Notes under the pieces: generated by a model
Told to the model about the DNA's origin: nothing
Databases searched by the model: none
What the model saw: the letters and a program-made list of their open reading frames with translations, nothing else
In this document: positions 1 through 8,513 of the stretch, piece by piece
How the letters are laid out: every line of letters starts with the position of its first letter
How positions within the stretch are numbered: the stretch's first letter is position 1
Made by a program: the position numbers and the translations under genes
NCBI GenBank assembly: GCA_029983675.1
Contig: JASBYY010000003.1
Coordinates: 62,001 to 126,000 of the forward strand
Reading direction: 5' to 3'
Length of the DNA stretch: 64,000 nucleotides
Source of the DNA: Bacteroidales bacterium
GTDB taxonomy: Bacteria; Bacteroidota; Bacteroidia; Bacteroidales; F082

Positions 1-185
1 CCAACCTTCAGAAACGCATGGTGGCCGAATGCAGTGCTTGCGAAGACAAAATGCGCATTGCCCGTATCGCCAAAGAACACAACCTCGATGCCATTCACGA
101 CACCGTTCATGAGATGGCCAAAGACGAAGCCCGCCACGGCAAAGGATTCCAAGGGCTGTACAAGAGATACTTTGAAAACAAATAA
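1..185 (+). CDS. Rubrerythrin-family protein, C-terminal part (5' end outside window)
   Basis: The last 60 codons of a gene that begins before the window; the reading frame starts at base 3 and ends with TAA. The end reads MAKDEARHGKGFQGLYKRYF, the last iron-binding helix of the ferritin-like domain (the E-x-x-H pattern in DEARH). No rubredoxin CxxC knuckle follows, so the protein either lacks that domain or carries it at the N-terminus as in reverse rubrerythrins (NADH peroxidases). Family role: a non-haem di-iron peroxidase that reduces hydrogen peroxide in the cytoplasm of anaerobes. Only 11 bases separate it from the ferritin gene, so the two are probably co-transcribed as an oxidative-stress and iron unit. 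The family is clear; the subtype is an inference because the N-terminus is missing. Confidence 0.85.
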   Translation, partial: NLQKRMVAECSACEDKMRIARIAKEHNLDAIHDTVHEMAKDEARHGKGFQGLYKRYFENK

Positions 186-196
186 AACCCAATACG

Positions 197-715
197 ATGA
201 TTAGCAAAAAATTAGCGGAAGCCATTAACAAACAAATCAATGCTGAAATGTGGTCGGCATACCTCTATCTCAGTATGTCGATGGACACCTTCAGCAAAGG
301 ATTCAAAGGCATTGCACACTGGTTCAAGGTACAGTTTCTTGAAGAACAGGCACATGCCACCATCATGATCAACTACCTTCATGCCCAAAATGAAAAGGTA
401 ATGCTCACTCCCATCGCCAAAGTCCGCACCGAATGGGACGACATTCTCTCCACTTTTGAAGACACGCTGTTGCATGAACAAGGCGTGACAAAAATGATCA
501 ACAACTTGTGCGATATCGCCGCCAAGGACAACGACTATGCCTCGCAGAATTTCCTTGCATGGTTTGTTGACGAACAGGTTGAAGAGGAACAGAGTGTACG
601 CGACCTCATCTTTCAATGCAAAATGGCCAATGGCAACAATGCCGGCATGATGATGATCGACAAGGAGCTTGGCGCACGCATGTACCAAGCCCCAGCCCCG
701 CTGAAACAACAATGA
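197..715 (+). CDS. ftnA: Ferritin (bacterial non-haem FtnA type)
   Basis: 172 residues, normal length for bacterial ferritin. The family oxidises Fe(II) at a di-iron centre and stores it as a mineral inside a 24-subunit cytoplasmic shell. The ferroxidase ligands fall at the E. coli FtnA positions: Glu17, Glu50 and His53 (in LEEQAH), Glu94, Glu126, Gln127, and Glu129-Glu130. There is no haem-ligating Met as in bacterioferritin. The ATG at 197 opens MISKKLAEAINKQINAEMWS, the usual family start. It follows the rubrerythrin-family gene by 11 bases, so peroxide removal and iron sequestration are paired. A strong hairpin terminator lies about 60 bases downstream, closing the operon. Confidence 0.95.
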   Translation: MISKKLAEAINKQINAEMWSAYLYLSMSMDTFSKGFKGIAHWFKVQFLEEQAHATIMINYLHAQNEKVMLTPIAKVRTEWDDILSTFEDTLLHEQGVTKMINNLCDIAAKDNDYASQNFLAWFVDEQVEEEQSVRDLIFQCKMANGNNAGMMMIDKELGARMYQAPAPLKQQ

Positions 716-776
716 TTTGCAAAGCCGCCCCTTCCAACGGAGGAGAACTCACAAGTTGATTCAGGCATTTATTTTT

Positions 777-832
777 CAGGACAACGGAAGCCACAGCGCA
801 AACAAAGCTATGGTTTCCGTTGTCCTGTTTTT
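777..832 (+). terminator. Rho-independent terminator after ferritin
   Basis: The arms at 777-793 and 811-827 pair over 17 bases with a single G-T wobble (the outer half reads CAGGACAACGGAA against TTCCGTTGTCCTG). A run of five T follows the right arm. It separates the rubrerythrin-ferritin unit from the helicase gene. An A-rich complement on the left side could let it also work in reverse, but no minus-strand gene ends here. Confidence 0.85.
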
Positions 833-903
833 CGGGACACGAAGACACATCGCTCATCATGCGAAATGCGGAGCAAAATACCTGCATATTCTCTCAAAAA
901 CAC

Positions 904-911
904 TACCTTTG
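904..911 (+). promoter_or_regulatory. Candidate Bacteroidetes -7 box for the helicase gene
   Basis: TACCTTTG matches the Bacteroidetes consensus TAnnTTTG exactly. It lies 19 bases before the chosen ATG at 931, giving a leader of about a dozen bases. I see no good TTTG -33 element at the usual distance, so the call rests on the -7 box alone. It supports starting the helicase at 931 rather than further upstream. Confidence 0.5.
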
Positions 912-930
912 CACCACAAACCACATCAAG

Positions 931-3234
931 ATGAACGATCTTTTGAACGACTTGAACGCCCCACAGCGTGAGGCGGTTACGACTATTGAAGGCCCTGTCA
1001 TGGTGATTGCCGGTGCCGGTTCGGGAAAAACCCGCGCCCTCACCTACCGCATCGCCTACATGATCAGCCAAGGCATCGATCCGTTTTCCATCATGGCGCT
1101 GACCTTTACCAACAAGGCCGCCCACGAAATGAAAGAACGTATCATGAAATTGGTCAACCCCAACGAGGCTCGCAATGTATGGATGGGGACTTTCCACTCC
1201 ATATTTGCCCGCATTCTGCGCATCGAAGCGCCACGCATCGGATTCACCGCCAATTTTACCATTTACGACACTGACGATTCAAAATCGCTCATTAATCAGA
1301 TTCTCAAGGACATGGAACTTGACACGAAGATGTACCCCGCGAAGATGGTACTATCGCGCATCTCTTCGGCCAAATCAAGTCTTTATTCACCAGAAGAATA
1401 CCTTCAGGATGCCGAGATTCAGGATGCCGATATGAAGTCGAGCAAGCCCCTCATCGGTCGAATCTTCAAGACCTACAACGAACGCCTGCACCGCTCCAAC
1501 GCCATAGACTTTGACGACATCCTCTATTTCACCAACGTGCTGCTGTGCGACAACCCCGATGTGCTGTACAAATACCAGAACCATTTCAGGTATATTCTCG
1601 TTGATGAGTACCAAGACACCAACTTCGCCCAGTACCTTATCGTAAAACGCATTGCCGCCCTTAACGAAAACATTTGTGTGGTGGGCGACGACGCACAAAG
1701 CATCTATGCCTTCCGTGGTGCCAACATTCAAAACATTCTGAACTTCCGCAACGACTACCCCGATTACAAGTTGATCCGCTTAGAGCAAAACTACCGCTCA
1801 ACGCAGACTATCGTCAACGCCTCCAATGTCATCATCGCGCACAACAAAGATCAGATTAAGAAAAAAGTGTGGAGCAACAAGGAAAAAGGCGAGCTGATCA
1901 GCATTCTTCACGCCACCAGCGACACGGAAGAAGGCGTTTTGGTGGCACATTCCATCTTCGGCTTCAAGATGTCGCGTCAACTCAGCAACAGCGACTTTGC
2001 CGTCCTTTACCGCACCAACTCACAGTCGCGATCCATAGAAGACGCGCTGCGCAAACAGAACATACCTTATAAAATATACGGTGGGCTATCGTTCTACGAC
2101 CGCAAGGAGGTGAAAGACCTACTCGCCTACTTCCGTGTCGTCATCAACCCCGAAGACGAACAGGCACTGCTGCGCATCATCAACTATCCGACGCGTGGCA
2201 TCGGAAAAACCAGCATCGACCGCATCATGGTACATGCCGATGAAAACCATCGCAGCATCTGGCAGTGTCTCTCCAATGACAGTTTTCCACGCGACTTCAA
2301 CATGGGCACTATCAATAAGGTGCGTGATTTTGTCATGATGATCAAGAGTTTCCAAAGCCTTCAAGCCAAGATGAATGCCTTTGAATTAGCAAAGCACATC
2401 AGCAACGCCATAGGTCTGGTCAAGGTGTTGAAAGAAGATGACTGTCCCGAAGGCGTGTCGCGTGTTGAAAACATCGAAGAGTTGCTGAATGCCATTTCAG
2501 AGTTCAGCGATCGTCAAGTGGACGAAAACACCGGCGAAGCCGCCCGTGTCGATCTCGTGAAGTTCATGGAAGACGTGGCCCTGCTCACCGACAACGAGAT
2601 GAAGCGCAAAGACGGCACCGAGGATTGTGTCAGCCTGATGACCATACATGCCGCCAAAGGACTTGAATTTCCTTACGTTTATGTCGTCGGCATGGAAGAA
2701 AACCTGTTCCCCAGCATGTTGTCACTCAACACCCGTGCAGAGCTGGAAGAAGAACGCCGGTTGTTTTATGTGGCCGTCACCCGCGCTATGGTCAAGCTCA
2801 CATTGAGTTATGCCGAACTGCGCTACCGCTATGGCGACCTCATGCGATGCGAGCCGTCGCGCTTCATTGACGAGATTGATGATTCCCTTATCGAACACAC
2901 AAAAAAAGTATCGTTTCGCGGCACCTCATCAACAAGCTTTGCAGCAAAAGACGAAAAGCGACCGCACGCTTTCAAGCCCCTTAGCACGACAAGCCGCTCC
3001 ACTCCGACACACTATCAGTCAAACAGCTCCCAGCCGGCATCCGATTTTGAGGCCTCCGACCCTGCCTTATTCAAAGAAGGCATGAGGGTGCAGCATCTTA
3101 ATTTCGGGAAAGGCACCATCGTCTCGCTCGAAGGGGCGGGTGCCAATAAAAAAGCCAGCGTCGTATTCGACGGAGTAGGAACCAAACAGCTCATGTTGCG
3201 TTTTGCCCGACTGAAAATCATCTATGAAGAATAG
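931..3234 (+). CDS. pcrA: ATP-dependent DNA helicase, UvrD/PcrA family (SF1A)
   Basis: 767 residues from the ATG at 931. The frame is open further upstream, but the family start is MNDLLNDLNAPQREAV and a -7 box sits just before it. Motifs in order: Q motif LNAPQREAV, Walker A AGAGSGKT (residues 27-34), Walker B DEYQDTN, motif III VVGDDAQSIYAFRGA, motif IV RLEQNYRS, motif V MTIHAAKGLEF and motif VI YVAVTRA. The C-terminus (from about residue 705) ends with a Tudor-like module (MRVQHLNFGKGTIVSLEG), which in PcrA/UvrD contacts RNA polymerase. The family unwinds DNA 3'-5' in nucleotide-excision and mismatch repair and clears protein-DNA blocks. PcrA versus UvrD cannot be settled from sequence alone. 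Confidence 0.92.
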   Translation: MNDLLNDLNAPQREAVTTIEGPVMVIAGAGSGKTRALTYRIAYMISQGIDPFSIMALTFTNKAAHEMKERIMKLVNPNEARNVWMGTFHSIFARILRIEAPRIGFTANFTIYDTDDSKSLINQILKDMELDTKMYPAKMVLSRISSAKSSLYSPEEYLQDAEIQDADMKSSKPLIGRIFKTYNERLHRSNAIDFDDILYFTNVLLCDNPDVLYKYQNHFRYILVDEYQDTNFAQYLIVKRIAALNENICVVGDDAQSIYAFRGANIQNILNFRNDYPDYKLIRLEQNYRSTQTIVNASNVIIAHNKDQIKKKVWSNKEKGELISILHATSDTEEGVLVAHSIFGFKMSRQLSNSDFAVLYRTNSQSRSIEDALRKQNIPYKIYGGLSFYDRKEVKDLLAYFRVVINPEDEQALLRIINYPTRGIGKTSIDRIMVHADENHRSIWQCLSNDSFPRDFNMGTINKVRDFVMMIKSFQSLQAKMNAFELAKHISNAIGLVKVLKEDDCPEGVSRVENIEELLNAISEFSDRQVDENTGEAARVDLVKFMEDVALLTDNEMKRKDGTEDCVSLMTIHAAKGLEFPYVYVVGMEENLFPSMLSLNTRAELEEERRLFYVAVTRAMVKLTLSYAELRYRYGDLMRCEPSRFIDEIDDSLIEHTKKVSFRGTSSTSFAAKDEKRPHAFKPLSTTSRSTPTHYQSNSSQPASDFEASDPALFKEGMRVQHLNFGKGTIVSLEGAGANKKASVVFDGVGTKQLMLRFARLKIIYEE

Positions 3235-3353
3235 CGGGAGGAGCAGAGTTTCAGCCATTAATACGGATCCGATTCCCGCATCAACTATCAGGACAATGCC
3301 TCTATTTCCGAATTTTTTCGTATTTTCGCAGCCTAAAACAGCCTTTTTTTACC

Positions 3354-4055
3354 ATGGACAAAATTGGATTAAGCTATAACACAGAGAAGAAAAAAATCAT
3401 CATTTCCGAGTATGGACGCAACATTCAGGAAATGATCCAACACCTGACCGAAATCCCCGATCGCACCAAACGGACAGAAACCGCCGAGTTTATCGTTTCC
3501 GTCATGGAACAGATGAACCCACAAGTTGCCGAGTCGAGCGACTACAAGCACAAGCTGTGGGACCACTTGCACATCATCTCCGACTTCAAGCTCGATGTGG
3601 ACGGACCTTTCGAGGCTCCTTTGGTCGAAGAACAAGCATCAAAACCTCGCCACGTCAACTACCAGAACAACAACATCCGTTTCGGACATTATGGACAATA
3701 TGTGGTAAAGATGATTAAAGCCGCTGCCGACATCGAAGACGAAAATGTCAGGAATGCTGTCGCTTTGTCGGTGGCCAACCAGATGAAACGCGATTATGTG
3801 GAATGGAACCGCAATATCATCAACGACCAAGTGGTGATCGAAGACCTGCGTTCCATTTCGGAAGGAAGGCTGAACCTTGCTGACGACACCCGCCTCATCA
3901 CCATCGGCGAGATTCAAGGGAAAGGCCCTACCCCACCCAAACCCAAAATGGCGCAGCCTAAAAAGAAAAAGAAAAAAGTGCCGAACATAAAGGCGAACAT
4001 GAACAATCCGAACCACCCAAGCTACAAAAAGCGCAACCCGCAACAGGAGAAGTAA
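3354..4055 (+). CDS. DUF4290 family protein
   Basis: 233 residues, recognised as the Bacteroidetes-restricted DUF4290 family, which has no established biochemical function. The N-terminal two thirds look like a soluble helical domain with no signal peptide or membrane segment. The C-terminal tail (from about residue 190) is low-complexity and strongly basic, with a run of lysines (PKKKKKKVPNIK) and ending NPQQEK, suggesting RNA, DNA or membrane-phosphate contact. The murA start lies 45 bases downstream on the same strand, so the two are probably co-transcribed; in my knowledge this pairing is common in the phylum, which hints at an envelope link without proving it. A TATTTTCG sequence at 3321-3328, one base off the -7 consensus, could be its promoter. 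Confidence 0.8.
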   Translation: MDKIGLSYNTEKKKIIISEYGRNIQEMIQHLTEIPDRTKRTETAEFIVSVMEQMNPQVAESSDYKHKLWDHLHIISDFKLDVDGPFEAPLVEEQASKPRHVNYQNNNIRFGHYGQYVVKMIKAAADIEDENVRNAVALSVANQMKRDYVEWNRNIINDQVVIEDLRSISEGRLNLADDTRLITIGEIQGKGPTPPKPKMAQPKKKKKKVPNIKANMNNPNHPSYKKRNPQQEK

Positions 4056-4100
4056 ACGCCTGATAGGTTTTCTATTGTCTAACGTTAATGTCATTACCTT

Positions 4101-5405
4101 ATGGGATCATTCAAGATACAAGGAGGCTGTAGGCTTTCGGGCGAAATCGTTCCGCAAGGCGCAAAGAACGAAGCCATGCAAATCATCTGCGCCGCATTGC
4201 TCACCGAGGAAAAGGTGCAAATCACCAACCTGCCCGATATCCGTGACATTAACAAGCTGCTCGATCTGATAAAAAACATGGGAGCTGCCGTCAACCGCAT
4301 CTCCTCCCATGAAGTGTGCATCGAAGCCCGCAACATCGACTTTGATTATTTTGAGTCGGGCGGCTTCGGCAAGGAGGCTTCGCAACTCCGTGGCAGCGTG
4401 ATGATTATTGGACCATTGCTGGCCCGTTTCGGCAAGGCCTACATGCCCAAGCCCGGCGGTGATAAAATCGGCCGCCGCCGCCTTGATACCCATGTCATCG
4501 GACTTCAGAAACTTGGTGCCACTTTCGACTATATGCACGACAAAGTGACCGAAGCCTCCGCTCCCAAAGGACTGCATGGCACCTACATGCTTCTCGACGA
4601 AGCCTCGGTGACTGGTACGGCAAACATCGTCATGGCGGCTTCCTTGGCCGAAGGGACGACCACCATCTTCAACGCTGCCTGCGAACCCTATCTCGTGCAG
4701 CTGTGCAAGATGCTGGTGGGCATGGGTGCACAGATTGAAGGCATAGGGTCGAACTTGCTCACCATACACGGCGTGAAAACCCTGCACGGCATCAGCCACC
4801 GGCTGCTTTCCGACATGATCGAAGTGGGCAGCTTTATCGGCATGGCCGCCATGACGGGATCGGAACTGACCATTCGCAATGCCGGCATTGCACAGCTCGG
4901 AATGATTCCCGATGTGTTTCGCAAAATCGGCATCCGCATGGAATACCGTGGCGACGATATTTATATTCCCGAACAATCACACTACGAGGTGGAAACGTTT
5001 ATGGACGGCGGCATCCTCACCATCGCCGATGCCCCGTGGCCCGGTTTCACACCCGACCTGATCAGCATCGTGCTCGTAGTCGCCACACAAGCCAAAGGCA
5101 CCGTGCTGATTCACCAGAAAATGTTCGAGAGCCGCCTGTTCTTCGTGGACAAGCTCATCGACATGGGCGCACAAATCATTCTTTGCGACCCACATCGCGC
5201 CAACGTCATCGGTCTCGACAAAATCCATGCGCTCAGAGGCACCAAGATGATTTCGCCCGACATCCGCGCCGGTGTAGCCTTGCTTATTGCAGCCATGTCG
5301 GCAGAAGGAGAAAGCATCATCGAGAACATTGAACAAATCGACCGCGGCTACGAAAGAATAGAAGAGCGTCTGAACCCCATCGGGGCAAAAATCGAAAGAA
5401 TTTGA
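4101..5405 (+). CDS. murA: UDP-N-acetylglucosamine 1-carboxyvinyltransferase with Asp in place of the active-site Cys
   Basis: 434 residues, usual length. MurA transfers enolpyruvate from PEP to UDP-GlcNAc, the first committed step of peptidoglycan synthesis in the cytoplasm. The start MGSFKIQGGCRLSGEI and the substrate-binding PQGAKNEAM (Lys22-Asn23) are typical. The catalytic-loop position that is Cys115 in E. coli is Asp here (PGGDKIGRRRLD, Asp121). Known family biology: the Cys-to-Asp variant stays active but is not alkylated by fosfomycin, giving intrinsic resistance, as in Mycobacterium and Chlamydia. It directly follows the DUF4290 gene. The 257 bases between murA and grpE hold no gene or terminator that I can support. 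Confidence 0.95.
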   Translation: MGSFKIQGGCRLSGEIVPQGAKNEAMQIICAALLTEEKVQITNLPDIRDINKLLDLIKNMGAAVNRISSHEVCIEARNIDFDYFESGGFGKEASQLRGSVMIIGPLLARFGKAYMPKPGGDKIGRRRLDTHVIGLQKLGATFDYMHDKVTEASAPKGLHGTYMLLDEASVTGTANIVMAASLAEGTTTIFNAACEPYLVQLCKMLVGMGAQIEGIGSNLLTIHGVKTLHGISHRLLSDMIEVGSFIGMAAMTGSELTIRNAGIAQLGMIPDVFRKIGIRMEYRGDDIYIPEQSHYEVETFMDGGILTIADAPWPGFTPDLISIVLVVATQAKGTVLIHQKMFESRLFFVDKLIDMGAQIILCDPHRANVIGLDKIHALRGTKMISPDIRAGVALLIAAMSAEGESIIENIEQIDRGYERIEERLNPIGAKIERI

Positions 5406-5662
5406 TTTCCAGCACATGACATCATCATGGCTGTGCCACGGAAAAAACACCCGATAAAAAGCCAACTGCAGCAAGGACAGGGCCGCTGAATGGAAAAACT
5501 TCCATTTGACTTTCTCTTGGTCAGTATTCCAACCCGATGGAATTGCCCATCCCCACCGTCGCCTCTACAAGCCACCATTAAGCACTGACATTTTGACAAA
5601 ACACCCAACATTGGCAAATCTTTTGATTGATTGATTAGATATTTTATTAACACAACACTACC

Positions 5663-6301
5663 ATGACAAAAGAAAAAGACTTTGATATTCAAGATGATAA
5701 CAACATCGAAGACATCAAAACCGATGTAGAAAGCACCAAGGAAGAAGGTCAGACAGCCGAAGAAACCACAGTCGTGCCAGAGGACAAAGTCGAAAAGAAT
5801 GACAATAACACTGACAAAAAGTCGAAAAAACTCCGCAACCGTCATGCCAGCGAAAAAATAATCGAAGAACTGAAGGAGAAGAACGATGAGTTGAACGACA
5901 AGTACCTGCGCTTGTTTTCGGAGTTTGACAATTACAGGAAGCGTACCGCGAAAGAAAAAATCGACATGCTTGCTGTTGCGTCATCCGGTGTCATCAAGGA
6001 GCTGCTTCCCGTACTCGACGACTTTGAGCGCGCCATACAAAACATGGAAAAGAACGGCAACGAAGCCGATTTGCAAGGTGTTACACTGATTCAGAACAAA
6101 CTCAAGACCGCCTTGCGCAACAAAGGATTGGAGGAAATAGAAGCTATGGGGGCCGACTTCAACACTGACGAGCACGAAGCCCTGACCACTATTCCCGTCC
6201 CCGATAAAGCCCAAAAAGGCAAGGTCGTTGACGTGATTCAAAAAGGCTATCGCCTGAACGGACAAGTGTTGCGGTTTGCAAGAGTCGTTGTCGGAAACTG
6301 A
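5663..6301 (+). CDS. grpE: Nucleotide exchange factor GrpE
   Basis: 212 residues. GrpE releases ADP from DnaK and so drives the Hsp70 cycle. The first ~60 residues are acidic and low-complexity (disordered). A long coiled-coil helix follows (about 60-115, including EKNDELNDKYLRLFSEFDNY), then the compact beta domain that inserts into DnaK, ending in the family signature VIQKGYRLNGQVLRFARVVV. The ATG at 5663 follows an AT-rich leader. dnaJ starts 9 bases after the stop, so this is a grpE-dnaJ operon without dnaK, the usual Bacteroidales arrangement. I see no CIRCE-type inverted repeat upstream, so regulation by HrcA is not supported. Confidence 0.95.
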   Translation: MTKEKDFDIQDDNNIEDIKTDVESTKEEGQTAEETTVVPEDKVEKNDNNTDKKSKKLRNRHASEKIIEELKEKNDELNDKYLRLFSEFDNYRKRTAKEKIDMLAVASSGVIKELLPVLDDFERAIQNMEKNGNEADLQGVTLIQNKLKTALRNKGLEEIEAMGADFNTDEHEALTTIPVPDKAQKGKVVDVIQKGYRLNGQVLRFARVVVGN

Positions 6302-6310
6302 ATTTAAAGC

Positions 6311-7462
6311 ATGAAAAAAAGAGACTATTATGAAGTATTAAGTGTCGGGAAAAACGCCACTGCCGATGAGTTGAAGAAAGCCTACCGGCAGCTTGCATTG
6401 AAATACCACCCCGACAGAAACCCCGATGATAAAGAGGCGGAAGAAAAGTTCAAAGAGGCAGCTGAGGCCTACGAAGTGCTGAGCAACCCCGACAAACGCG
6501 CCCGTTACGACCAGTTTGGTCATGCCGGCATGAACGGCAGCGGCGATTTCGGCGGCTCAGGCATGTCGATGGATGACATTTTCAGTCATTTTGGCGACAT
6601 TTTCTCCGATCTCGGTTTCAGCGGCTTCGGTTTCGGTGGTTTTGGCGGCGGAAGCCGACGTGGCGGCATGAAACAGCGCGGATCGAACATCAGGGTAAAA
6701 GTGAAGTTGAACCTTCAGGAAATTGCCAGTGGTATCAAGAAAAAAATCAAACTCAACAAATACATTCCCTGTCAGCACTGCCACGGCAGCGGTGCCGAAA
6801 ATGGCGAGACGGAGGTATGCAGCACTTGCCACGGATACGGACAGGTGACCCGTACCATCAACTCGTTCATGGGACAGATGCAGACCTCTTCCGTATGCCC
6901 CACCTGTGGCGGCGAAGGACGCATTATCAAGAATAAATGCACAGCGTGTCAAGGACAAGGCATCAAAAAAGGTGAAGACATCATCGACATTGACATTCCA
7001 GCCGGCGTGGGAGAAGGCATGCAGCTTTCCATCAGCGGCAAAGGCAATGCAGGGCCACACAACGGCATCAACGGTGACCTGATTGTTGTCATCGAGGAAA
7101 GTAAAGATCCGGATTTTGAAAGAGACGGCAGCAACTTGATTTACAACCTTTTCCTAACCATTCCCGAAGCCATTCTGGGCACCCAGGCCGAAGTGCCTAC
7201 CGTCAACGGAAAAGTGCGCGTAAAAATCGCACCCGGCACACAAAGCGGAAAAGTACTACGCCTCAAAGGCAAAGGCTTACCCAACGTAAACAGCTATGGC
7301 GTGGGCGACCTGCTTGTCAATGTAAACGTGTGGATACCAAAAAAAGTATCGAAAGAAGAGGCCGCCCTGCTTGACAAATTCGCACAATCGGAGAATTTCA
7401 AGGCCAATCCCACCGAGGATGAAAAGAGCTTTTTCAAACGCATCAGAGAGTATTTCAATTGA
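6311..7462 (+). CDS. dnaJ: Chaperone DnaJ (type I Hsp40)
   Basis: 383 residues with all type I modules: J domain (about 4-68, HPD at 33-35), a Gly/Phe-rich linker (about 75-125), a zinc-finger region with four CxxCxGxG-type repeats (CQHCHGSG, CSTCHGYG, CPTCGGEG, CTACQGQG), and the two C-terminal substrate-binding beta domains. The C-terminus includes the phase-typical LKGKGLPNVNSYGVGDL. It delivers unfolded clients to DnaK and stimulates its ATPase through HPD. It sits 9 bases after grpE. Nothing is missing or unusual. Confidence 0.97.
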   Translation: MKKRDYYEVLSVGKNATADELKKAYRQLALKYHPDRNPDDKEAEEKFKEAAEAYEVLSNPDKRARYDQFGHAGMNGSGDFGGSGMSMDDIFSHFGDIFSDLGFSGFGFGGFGGGSRRGGMKQRGSNIRVKVKLNLQEIASGIKKKIKLNKYIPCQHCHGSGAENGETEVCSTCHGYGQVTRTINSFMGQMQTSSVCPTCGGEGRIIKNKCTACQGQGIKKGEDIIDIDIPAGVGEGMQLSISGKGNAGPHNGINGDLIVVIEESKDPDFERDGSNLIYNLFLTIPEAILGTQAEVPTVNGKVRVKIAPGTQSGKVLRLKGKGLPNVNSYGVGDLLVNVNVWIPKKVSKEEAALLDKFAQSENFKANPTEDEKSFFKRIREYFN

Positions 7463-7592
7463 ATAAAAATCAGCGATATAATAGCATAATAGCACACAGA
7501 TGAGAGGTTGCACGAAGGTTCTGCCCCATGGCGACTTCCATCTGTCATTTTGTTGTCCGCTGATTGCAATTAACCCATAGCAGAATAGAATC

Positions 7593-8513
7593 ATGCACGC
7601 TATAGAAGTCAAAGATGTCATAAAACGATATGCGGACCATTTGGCATTGGACAAAGTTTCGCTCACCGTCGCCCGCCAAAGCATCTACGGTCTACTGGGT
7701 CCTAACGGCGCCGGAAAAACCACCCTCATCCGCATCCTGAACCAAATCACCGCACCCGACAGTGGCGAAGTGCTGCTGAACGGAAAAAGATTACAACGCG
7801 AACACATCGCACGCATCGGCTACCTCCCCGAAGAACGCGGACTGTATAAGAAGATGAAAGTAGGAGAACAAGCCGTTTATCTCGCCCAATTGAAAGGCAT
7901 ATCTAAGAACGACGCGGAGAAACGCCTAAAAGCATGGTTCGACAAATTCGAAATCGGCGCATGGTGGAACAAGAAGATTGAAGAGCTTAGCAAGGGTATG
8001 CAGCAAAAAATACAATTCATCACCACCGTCATTCACGAACCGGACATCCTCGTTTTCGACGAACCTTTCAGCGGCTTCGACCCCATCAACGCCAATCTGC
8101 TTAAAGAATCTATGCTGGAATTGCGCGACCGTGGCGCCACCATTCTCCTCTCGACACACAACATGTCGTCGGTAGAGGAGCTGTGCGACAGCATCACCCT
8201 TATCAATAAAGGGCGCACCATTGTACAAGGTGCTGTTCAGGACATCAAACGCCAACACGACACTCACCGCCATGAAATCATCATCGAAACAGAACACCCC
8301 GAAGCCCTTAACACCCTGACCGAACGCTACAATATGGCATCGGAACGTCTGGGCGAAAACGGTCCTTTCCACCTGACCTTGGTGAGTGTGGCACCCAACG
8401 AAGCCCTTCACGAGGTTCTTAACATCGGTCGTCTTGTTTCCTACCGCGACATCCTGCCTTCGATGAATGACATCTTTATTTCGGAAGTCCAATCGCAAAA
8501 CCACATCTCATGA
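7593..8513 (+). CDS. ABC transporter ATP-binding protein (NatA-like exporter subunit)
   Basis: 306 residues. Walker A GPNGAGKT (36-43), Q-loop, signature ELSKGMQQKIQF, Walker B DILVFDEPFSGFDP and the H-loop LLSTHNM are all intact, so it should hydrolyse ATP. After the ~230-residue NBD there is a C-terminal extension of the DUF4162 kind found in NatA and CcmA-like exporters. It overlaps the permease gene by 4 bases (ATGA), indicating translational coupling and a two-gene exporter. NatAB in Bacillus exports Na+; the substrate here is unknown, and the gene name should not be transferred. Confidence 0.9.
   Translation: MHAIEVKDVIKRYADHLALDKVSLTVARQSIYGLLGPNGAGKTTLIRILNQITAPDSGEVLLNGKRLQREHIARIGYLPEERGLYKKMKVGEQAVYLAQLKGISKNDAEKRLKAWFDKFEIGAWWNKKIEELSKGMQQKIQFITTVIHEPDILVFDEPFSGFDPINANLLKESMLELRDRGATILLSTHNMSSVEELCDSITLINKGRTIVQGAVQDIKRQHDTHRHEIIIETEHPEALNTLTERYNMASERLGENGPFHLTLVSVAPNEALHEVLNIGRLVSYRDILPSMNDIFISEVQSQNHIS

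Noticed and set aside
5406..5662. Possible heat-shock operator before grpE
   Set aside because: No CIRCE inverted repeat and no exact TAnnTTTG; ATCTTTTG at 5618-5625 fits poorly.
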